64,000 nt of DNA from Heterocephalus glaber (GCF_000247695.1 NW_004624782.1:11747665-11811664), one strand, 5' to 3'; positions 22,807-34,335 are shown, counted from the stretch's first letter. Translations and numbers: made by a program. The notes: generated by a model not told the origin, from the sequence alone.

Positions 22807-23274
22807 AACTCCCTTTTAACTGACCAATATGGATATATTGAAAGTAAAATCATGGAAAAATAATATATCATACAAGCATTAACCAGAAGAAGGCAGAAGC
22901 GACTATGTTAGTCAAATACAGACAGGAGGACAAACAAAAGAAAATTATCAGAGTCAGAAAGGTACATTATATGAGAATAAAAGAGACAATCCACCAAGAT
23001 ATAGCAATCCTAAATATATATCGACCAAATAAAAGAGCCATAAAATATATAAACAAAGTCTAATTAAACTGAAAGGAAAATTTGACAAATACACAATCAT
23101 AGCTGGTGATTTCAACACTCCTCTCCCAACACCTGAAAAAATAACTAGACAGACCATCAGCAGGGATATAGTAGAAGTCAAAACCATCAACCAACAGGAT
23201 GTAATTGGCATTCAGGGAATATTCCACCTAACAACAATGCATATTTTTTCAAGTACTCACATAAAACAAATCTC

Positions 23275-23343
23275 AACAAATTAAAAAGAGTCATGCTCTC
23301 TTCAGCAGCACATATACTAAAATTGGAACAAATTAAAAAGAGT
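23275..23343 (+). pseudogene. Tailless U6 snRNA retropseudogene with 17-bp target duplication
   Basis: Bases 23293-23326 match the first 34 nt of U6 snRNA with about three mismatches, including 'cagcacatatactaaaattgg', and then stop. There is no poly(A) tail. The fragment, plus one extra C at 23292, lies between two identical copies of aacaaattaaaaagagt, at 23275-23291 and 23327-23343. A 5'-complete, 3'-truncated small RNA without A-tail inside a perfect target-site duplication is the structure described for mammalian tailless retropseudogenes, which are made by the L1 machinery. It cannot make U6. Confidence 0.88.
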
Positions 23344-23695
23344 TGAAATCATAATCAAAACCAAAAGCAGAAAATTTCCAAACACTTGAACACTAAACAA
23401 CACACTTCTAAATAATCCATGAGACAAGCAGGAAACCTCAGGAGAAATGAAAATGATACTTTGAACTAAAAGAATATAAAAAATACAATATACCAAATTT
23501 TGTGTAACACAGTTACAGTAGTGTTGAGGGGAACGTTTATACCACTAAGTGCTTACATTATAAAAGAGGAAAAGTGTTAAACCATAAATGTAATTTCCTA
23601 TATCAAGAAACCAGAGAAATAAGAGCAAAATAAAGAAAGTGGAAGTAAGGAAATAACATAAAGCAGAAATCAAAAAATTGAAAATAAAAATAATA

Positions 23696-23790
23696 GGGCC
23701 AGGGATTTAGCTCAGTGTTCTGCCACCTGCCTCGCAAGCAAAAGGTCCCAAGTTCGATCCCCAGTACCAAAATAATAATAATAATAATAT
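23696..23790 (+). repeat. ID SINE
   Basis: 'ggccagggatttagctcagtg' (A box), 'tgcctcgcaagc' in the anticodon arm position, 'gttcgatccccagtacc' (B box) and an 'aaaataataataataa' tail. It derives from tRNA-Ala. It is inserted in the L1M ORF2 region. Confidence 0.9.
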
Positions 23791-24999
23791 AGAAAGCAGT
23801 GAAACAAATGGTAATTATTTGAAAAGATAAGTAAAACTGACAAACCTCTAATAAGACTGATAATGAAAAAAAGAGAAAATACAAATTTCAAATATCAGAA
23901 ATGAAAGAAGGAATTGCCGTTGATGTTGCAGTCACCAAAAGGATAATAAAGGACTACCATACACCACCTTACACACATAAATGTGACTGCTTCTATGAAA
24001 TGGACCAATTTATTGCAAAACACAAATGACTTAATCACCTAACATTAAGTAGATCATTTTAATAGCCCTTAAATTATTAAGAAAATATAATTTTTAATTT
24101 TTAGTTCTCAAAAGCAAGTATCTAAGCCCAGATTGCTTCGCTAGAACCCTATGCAATGTTTAAAGAAACTCAACATGAATTTTACACAATTTGTTCCACA
24201 AAATGAGAAGAGAAGGGACACTTCTCACTTCATTTAAGGAAGTTAATATTATCTTGAATCCAATACTAGACAGATAGCACAAAAGTACAGTGTTTCAAAA
24301 TAATATGTTCATGAGTATAGATTCAAAATATTTAATAAATATAAGCAAGGAGAAATCAGTCAAAAAACAAATATATAATATCTATATTACAAATATATTA
24401 TATATATATTACATTATGGTCAAGTGGTATTTATATCATTATGTTTCAATATTCAAAGATCAATCAGTGTAATACATAATATTAATAGACAAAAAGAAGA
24501 AAAATCACAAGGTCATATAAAATGATATAGAAAGAGTATTTGACAATATTCAATATCCATTCATTATAAAAACCCTCACAAAAATAAGAGTAGAAAAAAA
24601 CTTCCTCAACTTTAGTTTGTACAAAGAATATCTTAATGGTGAAAGTTTAGAAACTAACCCCCACTTACACAAAATAGTGCTGGAATGTCTAACCAGTGCA
24701 ATAAGGCAAAAAAAAAATGAAATAAATGGAAGAAAGATTTTTTCTAAATAGTTCCTATTTTCAGATGACATGAGTGTCTACCTCAACTCTACCAAAGATT
24801 CTAAAAAAAAAAAAAGAAAAACTAAAATGAGTTCAACAAGTTTGTAAGATTCAAAATAAATATTCAAAAAACAATTGTATGCCTATATACTAGCAATGAA
24901 TACATGGACACAAAGATATTTCCAATCATTAAAAACAACCCACTTAGCTATAAATCTAACAAAATACATGGAATTTACATATTCAAAACTGTTGAAAGA

Positions 25000-25098
25000 G
25001 GGGCCAAGGATTGAGCTCAGTGGTTCTGCCACTTGCCTTGCAGGTGTAAGGTCATGAGTTTGATCCCCAATACCAAATAAACAAATAAATAAATAAAT
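25000..25098 (+). repeat. ID SINE with target-site duplication
   Basis: 'gattgagctcagtggttctgcc', 'cttgccttgcagg', 'gtttgatccccaatacc' and an 'aaataaacaaataaataa' tail. It is flanked by actgttgaaaga (24988-24999) and actgttgagaga (25099-25110), a 12-bp duplication with one difference. It is inserted in the L1M. Confidence 0.92.
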
Positions 25099-26188
25099 AC
25101 TGTTGAGAGATATCAGAGAAAATATAAATAAATGGAAAGATATGCTATATCTTCTTTATAGATTGGAATATGTAACAATAAAGATGTAAATTCTGCCCAA
25201 ATTGATACACAGATTTAGTATAATTTGATCAAAATCCTAGCAATACTTTTTATAAATATGTACAAGACTATTCCAAAAGTTACATGGAAAGACAAAGGGA
25301 GTATAGTAACTAAAGCAAACTTGAAAGAAGAATGAAGTGAGAAGAAACAGCCTACATAATTTCAAGACTTGCTCTATAGCTGCAGTAATCAAGACTGTGC
25401 AGTGACAGGCATATACATCAGTAAAACAGAAAATGTAGAACAGGCCCACGCAAATATGCCCAGCTTTCAACAAAGGTATAAAAGCAAAACAAGGACGAAA
25501 GGTAGTCCTTTCAGCAAAGAGTACTGCAGCAATTAGACATCCATGAGCAGAAAAACAAATGGATCTTAACCAAAGTCTCACAATTTATACAAAAAAAATT
25601 ACCCAGAATAGATGGCAGGCTTAAATGTAAAGCATAAGACAGTATAAGACAGGAAAAAATCTTCAAGATACAGAGTCAGACAAAGAGTTTCAAAAGCATG
25701 AGCCATAAAAAGATAATTTGAAAATTAGACTTCATCCAAGTTGAAAAATTTTTCTTTACAAAAGTCCTCTTAAAAGGATGAATGACAATATACAGACTAA
25801 GAGAACATATTGACAAGTCACATAATGGACAAATGACTAGTTCCTAAAACACATAAAAAGCTCTCAATGGTCTAATGAAAAAGGTAATCCACCTAGAACA
25901 TGGGTAAAAGACATGGAGAAACATTTCACTGAGAAGGATGTTGAAATGGCAAAGAAGTACACAAAAAGATGTTCAACATCACTGACTCTGAGGGAAATGC
26001 TAATTGAAATCATAATGAGATGCTACTACAAACCACGGAAAAGACCAAAAAAAGCAAAAGAAAAAAAAATGACAACAAAAGGGCTGGTGAGCATACAGAG
26101 AAACTCAATCGCCCCTGCATAGTTTTGGGGAATGTGAAACAGTACAAGTGCTCTGCAAAACAATTGGATGTTTCTAAAAGTAAGCATG

Positions 26189-26272
26189 TGCCGGGGATTT
26201 AGCTCAGTGGTTGCGCTGCCTGCCTCGCAAGCACAAGGTCCCGAGTTTGATCCCCAGTACCAAAAAAAAAAA
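26189..26272 (+). repeat. ID SINE, young-looking
   Basis: 'gccggggatttagctcagtgg' (A box), 'gcctgcctcgcaagcac' at the anticodon arm, 'gagtttgatccccagtacc' (B box) and a run of A bases. The loop reads CTCGCAA, which would be anticodon CGC of tRNA-Ala. It is the cleanest ID copy in the window apart from the one at 48.7 kb. Confidence 0.95.
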
Positions 26273-26562
26273 GAAACAAGGGAAGAACAAAAGGCCCGAA
26301 AACTCCCCAAGCCCTTAACTCATAGCAAAGCAGACAAATTCACATGGACATAGCAGCTTTATTTGTGTTAGCCCAAACCTGGAAACAGTCCTAATGTCCT
26401 CAACTGGTGAGCATGCAAACCAACCGTGGTCCATCCATCCCACAGAAAACCCCACAGGAAGAAGTACTGACATGTACGACAGCCTAGACTAATCACCGGG
26501 GAATTATGCCAAGGGAGCCAACCCAGAATGTGAATTACTGTGTGACTATATTTTTATAAATC

Positions 26563-26736
26563 GTGGGGGGTAACAGTGGAGATTGAACTCAGGGCTTTTG
26601 TATTGAGCTACATCCTCAGCCCTTTGGGGGGTCTCTCTAAGCCACTAGGTTGCCCAGGCTAGGCTTGAACTTGTGATTCTCCTGCTTCAGCCTCCCAGGG
26701 TGCTGGGACCACAGGCGAGCACCAAAACACCCAGTT
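26563..26736 (-). repeat. B1-dID dimeric SINE
   Basis: Read on the minus strand, the B1 half ('gggaggctgaagcaggagaatc', 'agcctgggcaacctag') precedes an ID half ('gggctgaggatgtagctcaatac', 'gagttcaatctccactg'). It is inserted in the 3' part of the L1M. Confidence 0.82.
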
Positions 26737-27035
26737 TATGACTAGGTTTATTCAAAATCCATGAAATGATAAAATTATAGAAGTAGAGGACAGATTCGTG
26801 GTCCGGGCGTGGAGGTGGAAGGGAAGACAGCTATACAAGGACAAGAAGTGAAATCCTCAGAGTGACGCCAGTGTTCTGCATCCTGGCTGTCAGTGTTGAT
26901 GTCGCAGTACTAATACTAGCTTTTCCACTGGGGAAACTGGGTAAAGTATGCAAAGCCTCTCTCTGGATTATTCTGTACAACTGCATATGAATCCACAGTT
27001 ATCTCAAAGTAGAAAATTTCATTTTAAAAGCACTG

Positions 27036-27439
27036 CTAGTAGTCGAACCTTGACCTGATGTAATAATACATGAGAACATAGACACTCAAGGTAAGGATAA
27101 AAAATGAACTTGAGGTTACTCTATTCTCCCTCAGCCTGGCAGAGATGAAAGAAGAGCTGCTCTGGTCCACAGGGCCAGGAAGAACGATCACAACTTCCTG
27201 CTGCAGGCGAAATGAAGTAAATGACCACAGCCAGGAAGCAGAGCGGGCAGCATTTAGAATCTGCAGGTCCCTGGGGAAACTGAGTCTGCACCCTCCCATC
27301 AGAAGGGAAGGCCTCACAGTTCCTTCAGCAAGTTTCAGCAGGCATGGCAGCTGCAGCAAAGTCTGAGAGACATCTAGCTGGCTTCGAGCTCCCAAGAGAC
27401 AGGAAGTATTGCATTGACTTGTTTTTGGTTTGTTTTGTT
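27036..27439. other. Intergenic, no gene seen
   Basis: Unique-looking DNA between the L1M 3' end and a B1-dID. The 146-codon minus-strand frame (27476-27036) has no domain. Confidence 0.4.
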
Positions 27440-27585
27440 TGCAGTCCTGAAGATCGAACCCCTTCAGTCTCGACACTGGGCCCCCACACTGAGCTACATC
27501 CCCAGCTCCTTTTTTTAGTTTTTATTCTGAGATAGGGTCTCGCTAAGCTGCCCAGGATAACCTGTGTGCACCACCACACCTGGCT
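27440..27585 (-). repeat. B1-dID dimeric SINE, diverged
   Basis: On the minus strand 'ccaggtgtggtggtgcacacagg', 'gggcagcttagcgagaccctatctcag' (B1) precede 'gagctggggatgtagctcagtg' and 'ggttcgatcttcagga' (ID). Confidence 0.8.
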
Positions 27586-28559
27586 TTGACCTATGCTTTA
27601 AGGAGACATCTAGATGGAGCCCCGGCTCCCAGCAAAACATGCCAGCTACAATTTCATCCTTAATGAGCAGCTGGTTCTCTACACTGTTATTACTAAGAGC
27701 CAATTACGTTCTTCTCTTTTAAACATAGCATTTGTTCTTATTGTAACAGCAATAATTTCAGCAAGCTCCACCTACCTGGTGACAGAAAAGAGCAGTTGCA
27801 TTTGCACTGTGGGAAGGTGAAGGGCCCAGGGCTGCCACTCAGTGTCCAAAGGGATTGGTTTGGGATGTGCACTTGGCCCTGATCACCCGGATCAGGCTTC
27901 CATGCACACTGTTGGCTGGGAGCTCTTTTATGCTGCTTGCAGAAAGTCTGCGTGGGGATGGAATCAACAGAGAGAGCAGAGCTGAGTGACGGAGAGAGAC
28001 TGAATCCTACCATCCTTTGGGATCTGGATCAAATCAAGCCTGAAGCTACTCCTTGTCTTTTCTGTTGCAGGAACTGACAAACTCCCTTTGTACGGAAGCC
28101 ATAGTGCATTATTTTTTGTCACTTGCAACCAGGAGAGACCTAAGCGACAGACATGGGTTGGTATATGAGCTCTGGTCAGCAGCACGTGCAAGCCCAGGTG
28201 AATGATCCTCATGAGGGACACATAGCACAATGCTGGCCCTGGAGGGAGGCACACAGCAGCTTTCCTCTAAGGTGCTTTCCAGCTGTAGCTTTAGGACTCT
28301 TTATTACACAGCTGGGGAGAGTTAGAGAATTCCCCAGAGGGACAAATCAGCCCCTTGCTCTACCAATGCAGCTAAGGCCTTTCTGATAGCTTCTGACTGT
28401 GGACTGCTGCATCCCATCTCCTTCCCAGATCTTTCTGGAGCTGGTTCCTCCTCACTGTGGCTGGAGGCCACCTGCTCAGTGAGGCGGTCCCTCACTGCAG
28501 AGGATGAACTACCGGCCCACCCGGACACTCATGCAAGGTGCTAGTCCATTACCACATCT
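27586..28559. other. Intergenic, no gene seen
   Basis: Mixed unique and probably very old repeat DNA. 27640-27790 is AT-rich. Open frames of 60-96 codons on both strands lack domains. Confidence 0.4.
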
Positions 28560-28690
28560 CGTTTCTTTCACAGCATGTTTACAGTCTGGAATCACCTTGT
28601 TTCACTTGCTAGTCAGCGATCCATCCCCACTAGGCTGTAACCTCCTTGAGAACGGGGACCCCAAGCACATAGGTCCTCAGGCACAGTGAG
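28560..28690 (+). repeat. L2 LINE 3' fragment
   Basis: 'cactaggctgtaacctccttgagaacggggacccc' and 'cataggtcctcaggcacagtgag' fit the L2 3' end (agactgtaagctccttgagggcagggac..). Confidence 0.5.
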
Positions 28691-29004
28691 AAGGAGGGGG
28701 AGGGAGAAGATGCCGAGGACTATGGCCAGGAACTGTTGTTCGCTGAGGCCTTTCTGTCCCAGCGGGGGACCTCAAAGCAATTCCCAGTGGTCCAGAAGTT
28801 CTCCGTGGTGTTAAGCCCCTGTTGGCCACAGAAGAAACAGGCCTACCACAGCCATCTTTACTGGTTTATCCCAAAGACACATCCGGAAGGTGCTTCACCC
28901 ATTTCCCAGGCGTTCTCAGTCCAATCAAGCTGATAACTAAGATTAGCCGTCATGCCTCCTAAATGAGGTAACATCTCCAGTATCTCAGATGCCGCTTTCA
29001 AGAA

Positions 29005-29480
29005 ACCCTGAATGAAGACAAACTCTTAGACGGGTCCAGATCTACGCAAGGACACCGGTGAGAATGTTCACTACGGCTGTACTCCCAGTGACGTGAAGTG
29101 GACCTAACCTAGGTGCCCGGCATGAGGGGAACAGACATTAAGAAAGAAATCAGTTATGGTAAAATAAGCGGGAGGGAAGCAGTTTCGAAAGACTCCCAAC
29201 ACAGAGCAGAGCAGAAACGGGAAAAGAGTTATAGCAGTAATATTATTTTTGTAATTAAACACATACACAGTTAAAAAGGAACATTACCTATTTCTCCAAA
29301 ATGCATACTTACTAAGAAAATATTTAAAATACAGGAGAGTGGCTGTTTCTCGAGGAGAAATTAAATGACGATAGAGGAATTAGACGACAGAGGAAAATGC
29401 ACAGTAATTCCATTAGCTGGTCAGAAGGCTACAAAGTGACAAGTGTCATTCATGTACCTCTGCCCAATGGAACCAAATAC
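29005..29480 (+). repeat. Old L1M 3' region fragment
   Basis: 'gagaatgttcactacggctgtac' followed by 'gtgacgtgaagtggacctaacctaggtgcc', 'gaacagacattaagaaag' and 'gtggctgtttctcgaggag' keep the order of an L1M 3' untranslated region, heavily diverged. Confidence 0.45.
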
Positions 29481-29869
29481 AAAAATAAGAAAGTGCTGGG
29501 GACTGAAGCCCATTCCCTCCTCACCTGAATCTCTCTGCTCACTCTTCCCCTCTTGTGCTTGCTTTTCAAGAAGTGTAAGTGGCCAGCAGAGTTAAAGGGA
29601 GGGGCTGATGGGCAGATGGACGCCTCTGGTCATCGCTGTTTGAGTTTTTGTGGGGTTTTGAAGATGGGAGGGGCTTGGGCATAAATAAGCGTGGACTGGA
29701 CAGGCCCTAGGAGCAGCGGACAAGCTCGGCAACACAGAGGCAAAGGAGTCCAGACAACTCTGCCTCCAAAAACGTAGCCACAGACACGATTTCACGTGTC
29801 CACCTCTGCGCTGCTGCTGCCTTTGAAGTTAGAGAAAACTGGACTCCCCCAGGGGCCCTTCATGGAGCA
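29481..29869. other. Intergenic, no gene seen
   Basis: Moderately GC-rich DNA without a recognised repeat or supported coding frame. Confidence 0.4.
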
Positions 29870-30160
29870 CTGGTTAAATACACCGTGATGAATGAACCCA
29901 ACAGCATGGCAGATAGCCACGTAAAGACCTGAGAAAGGGCTATACTCGCAGATGTGAAATGATCTCCAAGACATAAGGGTGAAGTAGGGCAAGGTGCTGA
30001 GCAGCTACATGTGCCCACCTGCATGGAGACCCACAGGTCTGCACACGAGATCTGGGGTCCTTGCACAGGAAATGGCAGTGTGCGTAGTCTCCGGGAAGGG
30101 GAAGGGGAGTGTGATGGTAGGGATAGAGAGACTTGACGCTTTTGAACTGTTTGATCACAT
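29870..30160 (+). repeat. Old L1M 3' region fragment
   Basis: 'actggttaaatacaccgtgatgaatg' then 'atgatctccaagacataaggg' and 'gtagggcaaggtgctgagcag' correspond to the L1M stretch 'ggttaaataaattatgg.. gatctccaagatata.. aagcaaggtgcagaacag'. Confidence 0.45.
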
Positions 30161-31059
30161 CACTGAATCAATCAGCTCCTGCTGTGAGACCAAAGACTGT
30201 AGAATCCCAGGCTGAGCTCCACTGAGGCGCCAAGCAGGATGTGGCTGGTGTGCTGGGCCCGCTCTTCACGCCACTGACCCTTGCTCCCTGGGGAACAGCA
30301 ACACCCTGAGAACAAGAGCAAGCTGAACCTGCAACACCTCTAGGGCCTTTGTATGCTCGGAATGCAGGAGCTGTCACTTGGTCAATGGCCAAGACAGGTC
30401 TCAAAGCCAGAGGGCAGAGAAGCCACGCCCTGCCTGGGGAGCAACTTCCAGGCTGGCTGCCAAAGGCATGGAGCTAGGAAGGGAGAAGAACTGGGGCCTT
30501 GATTATATCCACCAAAAGTATATTAGAACACTGTACAATGTGTCTAAAAACGGTACTATTGCAATGTAAAAAGAGAAGGCCTAAGCAAATGCGTATACAT
30601 TTGCCCTGTGATACCTCGTGTTGGGGACCGATAGAGAGGGAGGAGAAGCTGCATGGGGCCAAGAAGGCTTCTTCCCAGGAGCAAGGGGAGTGGCAGAGGG
30701 TGGATCCAGCAACAGGCAGATTTGGAGCCGTCAAAGGACACTTCTTTGACCCCGAGAGGAGGAGGAAAGATAGGTCCGCACAGACCTCGGGCTTTCCTGC
30801 TCTCACCCCCACGGCTTCCCCACCCATTTAGGGACCCCAAAAACCTGACCCCGGCCCCCAAGGCCCAGCCTGATCTGCTCCCACCCTGACTTCCCCTCGA
30901 GGACTCTGCTCCAACGCATGGATCGCCTCTGCTCCCACCTCTTGAACCGCTCTACTCCCAGCTTGGAACACACTTCTCCTGGCTCCTCGTGAGCCTGCCC
31001 TCAACACCCCACAAAATGCCCTTCCCAGGAGTGGCCACCGCTGCCACCTGCCTGGGCAC
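30161..31059. other. Intergenic, no gene seen
   Basis: GC-rich DNA with overlapping open frames of up to 117 codons on both strands and no recognisable domain. Confidence 0.4.
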
Positions 31060-31260
31060 TCTGCCACCCCTTTCTCTGTTCTCTGTCTTTCTGGCCCTTT
31101 TCACCACCTGGATCACCATGTTGATTAGTTCACTTGCTTTTGCTGGATGCTTGCATACATGCGAGCTTCCTAGGGACAAGGCCCTTGTCTGTTCCCTCCA
31201 CCACTGAACAGCAAGCAGTCTAACCGTGCCTGGCTCGCAGTAGGTGGTCAATTAAAAATT
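31060..31260 (+). repeat. L2 LINE 3' fragment
   Basis: 'gcgagcttcctagggacaaggcccttgtctgttccctccaccactgaacagc' and 'cgtgcctggctcgcagtaggtggtcaattaaaa' follow the L2 3' end. Confidence 0.55.
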
Positions 31261-31539
31261 ACTTGTGTGCATATATGAAGGGGGACGGGAAGTTGGACCA
31301 CTTGGAGCCAGGAGATGCACTGAGAAAGAGGAGGAGCTGAGGGAGAAGCTGATGTCTGTTTTGGGGATGAAGAGGGAAGAGTTGACTAGAGGTTTCTGGG
31401 AAATGCTGAGACACGTCTAAGATTGGAGACTGAGATTAGGAAGGATTTTCTCCAGCTGCCTGGACACTGAAAATAAGAGGGAAAGTTGGAGCGCCCGGGA
31501 GGGCTGTGGTGCACTGGCTGCAGTAACAGTCCTGGTCGT

Positions 31540-31910
31540 TTGATGTGGTTTAGATCCAGAATGTCTGCCCAGGGCTCGTGTGTTCAGAGATGGGCTCTGG
31601 GAGGCGACTAGAGCGGGAGCACCGCACTCGCCTGTGGATTAATCCACTGATGAGCTCGGAGCTGAAGGGCTCTTGGGATGGAGAGGAGGCAGTCACGGGG
31701 CGTGACTTGGGGGACGCATCTCCCTCCCAGGCCCCCTTCTCTCTGCTTCCTGGCCACCGTGACATGAGCAGCTGTCTCCACCGGCCTCTTCCACCAGGCC
31801 GTTGCTGCCCTGGAGCCGGGTGAGCAGGCCGGTACCCACCCGCCAGAACCAACCTCCCTTCCTGTAAATTGTGGACTCAGCTCTCGTGTCTCCCAGAGGA
31901 GAGGGTGACT
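31540..31910 (+). repeat. MaLR-type LTR, 5' and middle part
   Basis: 'tttgatgtggtttagatccagaatgtctgccc', 'gctcgtgtgttcag', 'gattaatccactgatgagctcggagctgaa' and 'gccaccgtgacatgagcagctg' follow the LTR from its start. A second, partial copy follows at once. Confidence 0.65.
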
Positions 31911-32150
31911 AACACGGTCCCTGAGGACAGGCCTTCGGATGTGGGTCTCTTGCTCTGCTGTCACCAACCTGCTCTGCTGCCAAGCTGCCAGGAACTGAAC
32001 ACCTCCCCTCCGCCAGGCCCCTCTACCAACCTGTTTCTGCCTTGGAGCCAGCCAGCTATGGACTGAATCCCCTAAAACTGTACGTGGCCCTCTCCTCCTT
32101 AAGTTGTGTGTGCTGGGTATTGTGTCCCAGTGATGGAAAGCTGACTAAGC
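31911..32150 (+). repeat. MaLR-type LTR, 3' part
   Basis: 'ccaggcccctctaccaacctg', 'ttggagccagccagctatggactgaat' and 'tgctgggtattgtgtcccagtgatggaaagctgactaa' form the LTR 3' end, closing a rearranged or tandem LTR pair. Confidence 0.65.
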
Positions 32151-32674
32151 CTCGTTCCTGCACCCGCCCTCCAGCAAGGCCTCCCCCCCAACTTTCAGAC
32201 CAGATTTGCTTTGACCAATGCGATTGCAGTGCAATTGGTGCACAGTAAGACTTTAGAAGTGCGTGTGCATTTCCACCTCCTTCCTTGCCCTGCCCCACTG
32301 CAGATGCATGAGTGAGCCCAGCAGAGAGCGGCCAAGCCAGTCCAGGCCTGCAAACCCTCCCAGCTGACTCACAGATGCATGTGAAATCACAAATGCCAGC
32401 TCAAGTCATTGACTTTTGGGTGCCTGGGACAGACATCAGGAGGCTGAAGGGACTGAGGATGCTGGAAGTTGGACTTTGACAGTTGACTTCAAGTAATTCT
32501 CTATGACACTCAAAACTGGCCATGCAAAGGGTTAGGAAGGATTCACCCAGTGTCTTAGGCTGAGAATACTGCAGTCAGTCTGGCAGATTTCTCTAGTCCT
32601 GACTCCCCGCACACACACTGATCCCAGCTCTGCAGGTATTCACTCAGCAGAGAGCGAAGCTCTGAGAACATGAC
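32151..32674. other. Intergenic, no gene seen
   Basis: No supported gene and no repeat named with confidence. Open frames are below 106 codons. Confidence 0.4.
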
Positions 32675-32835
32675 ACACAAAGAGGCTCTAGGCTTGTTCC
32701 CCACAATGCCAGCAGCATCCCCAGGTGGCAGGTGTTTTATCCCCATTACAGATGGGAACCCAGGCTCAGGAAAGTTCAGCGCCTGCCTGGAGTCACACAG
32801 CTGGCAGGAGGGAAGGCAGAGGCTGGTCTGTGTGG
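32675..32835 (-). repeat. MIR SINE
   Basis: 'tttatccccattacagatgggaacccaggctcaggaaag' then 'ctggagtcacacagctggcagg' is the reverse of the MIR core. Confidence 0.68.
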
Positions 32836-33549
32836 ACTGGGCTGGCTGCAAAGCCCATGGTGTCTCTAGCACGCCATGCAGCCTCCCAGGAAGGGATCAC
32901 TCCAGGGACAGCGCACCCAGGCCCCAGCCCTCCACAGGCCACCTCCTGCGACTCAGCTTCATTTTTCTTTGCCCTAAGAGGCCTGTTAGACCATGCCCTG
33001 TTTGTTTAAAAATCCTTCAGTAGATGGAAAGAAACTCAGCAGTTATCCCAGCACACAGCTTTAAGTGAACATACTGGCCAATCTTTACAGATTTAATTGT
33101 CTATAAAATTAGCCTGAGTGCAGCACCCATATGGCCTCAGTGCCTCCCACTCCATGCTTCCTAGCCATGCTTCCACAGGCTGTGACTCAGATCTCAGTGG
33201 TGTCAGGCACTCCAGGCCCAGCCGGGCTCAACACAGAGCTCACCAGATGCATGACTGGGCCTCAATTTCCCCCTGTCAATGGGTACAGTCATGGTAACTT
33301 GGGAAAATTAAGTAGGGAAAAGCCCTGGACACACAAACAGTGGGACAGATAATATTTGGAGATCTGAACCCATCTTTCAGCCCCTCACCCCTGAGTCTCC
33401 CGTGTTGGCCCTGAACCCTGCTATTTAGTCAGGCTCTTACTGATTCAGAAGAAAAAGAGAAGACATTCAAGAAACAAAGCTCTAAAGCTCCAAGACACTG
33501 GTCCCTGGTGAGTTCAAAGTATAAAGTGCACACCATAGGGAAAGACTGG

Positions 33550-34030
33550 AAAACTAAATGGAGAGCCATGCTTTAGCTTTAGCTAGGAGCCACCCTCTAG
33601 GTACGGGAAAAGCCTAGCTAAAACCATTCGGGAATTTATGGGTTCGTGTACCCAGCGGAGCCTGGGAAAATCAGCTTCAGTAGTGGTTGACTCAGGTGCC
33701 CAACAGAACCAGTGTCTGCCCTGCCTCCCACAGAAGTGCATCCACTCTTCGTAAGACACAATGGCCGTTGATGCTTCCATTGGCTTCCTCACACGATGGA
33801 GGAGAAGGGAGCTCTAGAGAGCTCCTCTCAGAAACCACCAGTCAGTGCTGCCTGTCATTTGATTGGCCCCAAATTGGTCACATGTCCATCCTCTGAACCA
33901 ATCACTGAATGGTGTGGGTTGATTGGGTAAATTCAATTGGGGCTCATTCCTGGGAGTGTGGGTCTTTCCTCTGAATTACTGAAGGGCTATTGTGGGGAAA
34001 GGGAGATTCTATAATTGGTGAGGAAGTCAA
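33550..34030. repeat. Ancient unclassified interspersed repeat, copy 2
   Basis: 'gattggccccaaattggtcacatgtccatcctctgaaccaatcactgaatgg' (33860-33911) corresponds to the block at 14649-14695. The copy here is longer and adds 'tgattgggtaaattcaattgggg'. The family was not identified. Confidence 0.5.
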
Positions 34031-34129
34031 GGCATAGCATTTATGCTGTAATAAGTAGACTGAAAAGAGAATAGATGAAGAGCTTCTTAGTACTCGTCTT
34101 GTCCGTATTAAATTACCCCGTCTCTAAAG

Positions 34130-34335
34130 AGTTTTTATGGGATATAATTTATTCAACAATTACAACCATATGCTGCATAACTGCGTTGCTGTCAACAGAA
34201 AGACGACATGTATAAGCATTGCTATGTAGTAGGCTACACCATCCAGGGGCGTACTTGGTACACTCTGTGGTGTTCACACGGTGAAGTTGTCTACTGACAC
34301 GTTTCTCAGGATATACCCTGGTTATGAAGTGACTG
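34130..34335. repeat. Non-autonomous DNA transposon relic
   Basis: 'accatatgctgcataactgcg', 'tatgtagtaggctacaccatcc', 'gtacactctgtggtgttcacacg' and 'gacacgtttctcagg' match, in order, an abundant mammalian MITE whose ends read 'cagtcatgc.gcataacga'. I recall the sequence but not the exact family name. Confidence 0.55.

Larger units (their letters stand above)
20240..27030 (+). mobile_element. Old L1M LINE-1, nearly full length, dead
   Basis: The A-rich sense strand follows mammalian L1M order. The 5' region ends near 21080 with 'aaaacatgttacaaagggtccagggttcagtagaaaatcactc'. The ORF1 region runs to about 21960 and includes a residual frame at 21430-21627 beginning MEKQRENEWKKKMSRASG. The spacer carries 'aaatatttaagatgattatttg' near 22160. 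ORF2 remnants include 'catagctggtgatttcaacactcc' at 23098 and 'cttcaagatacagagtc' near 25660. The end of ORF2 is near 25990-26030 ('ctaattgaaatcataatgagatgctactac'). The 3' region reaches 'gttatctcaaagtagaaaatttc' near 27000. Every frame is broken by stops and indels, so it cannot move. It is interrupted by the SINE and U6 insertions listed separately. The 5' limit is uncertain by a few hundred bases. Confidence 0.85.

Noticed and set aside
26189..26272. tRNA-like gene (A box and B box present)
   Set aside because: It has an A-tail, lacks a paired acceptor stem and 3' end, and recurs many times. It is an ID SINE, not a tRNA gene.
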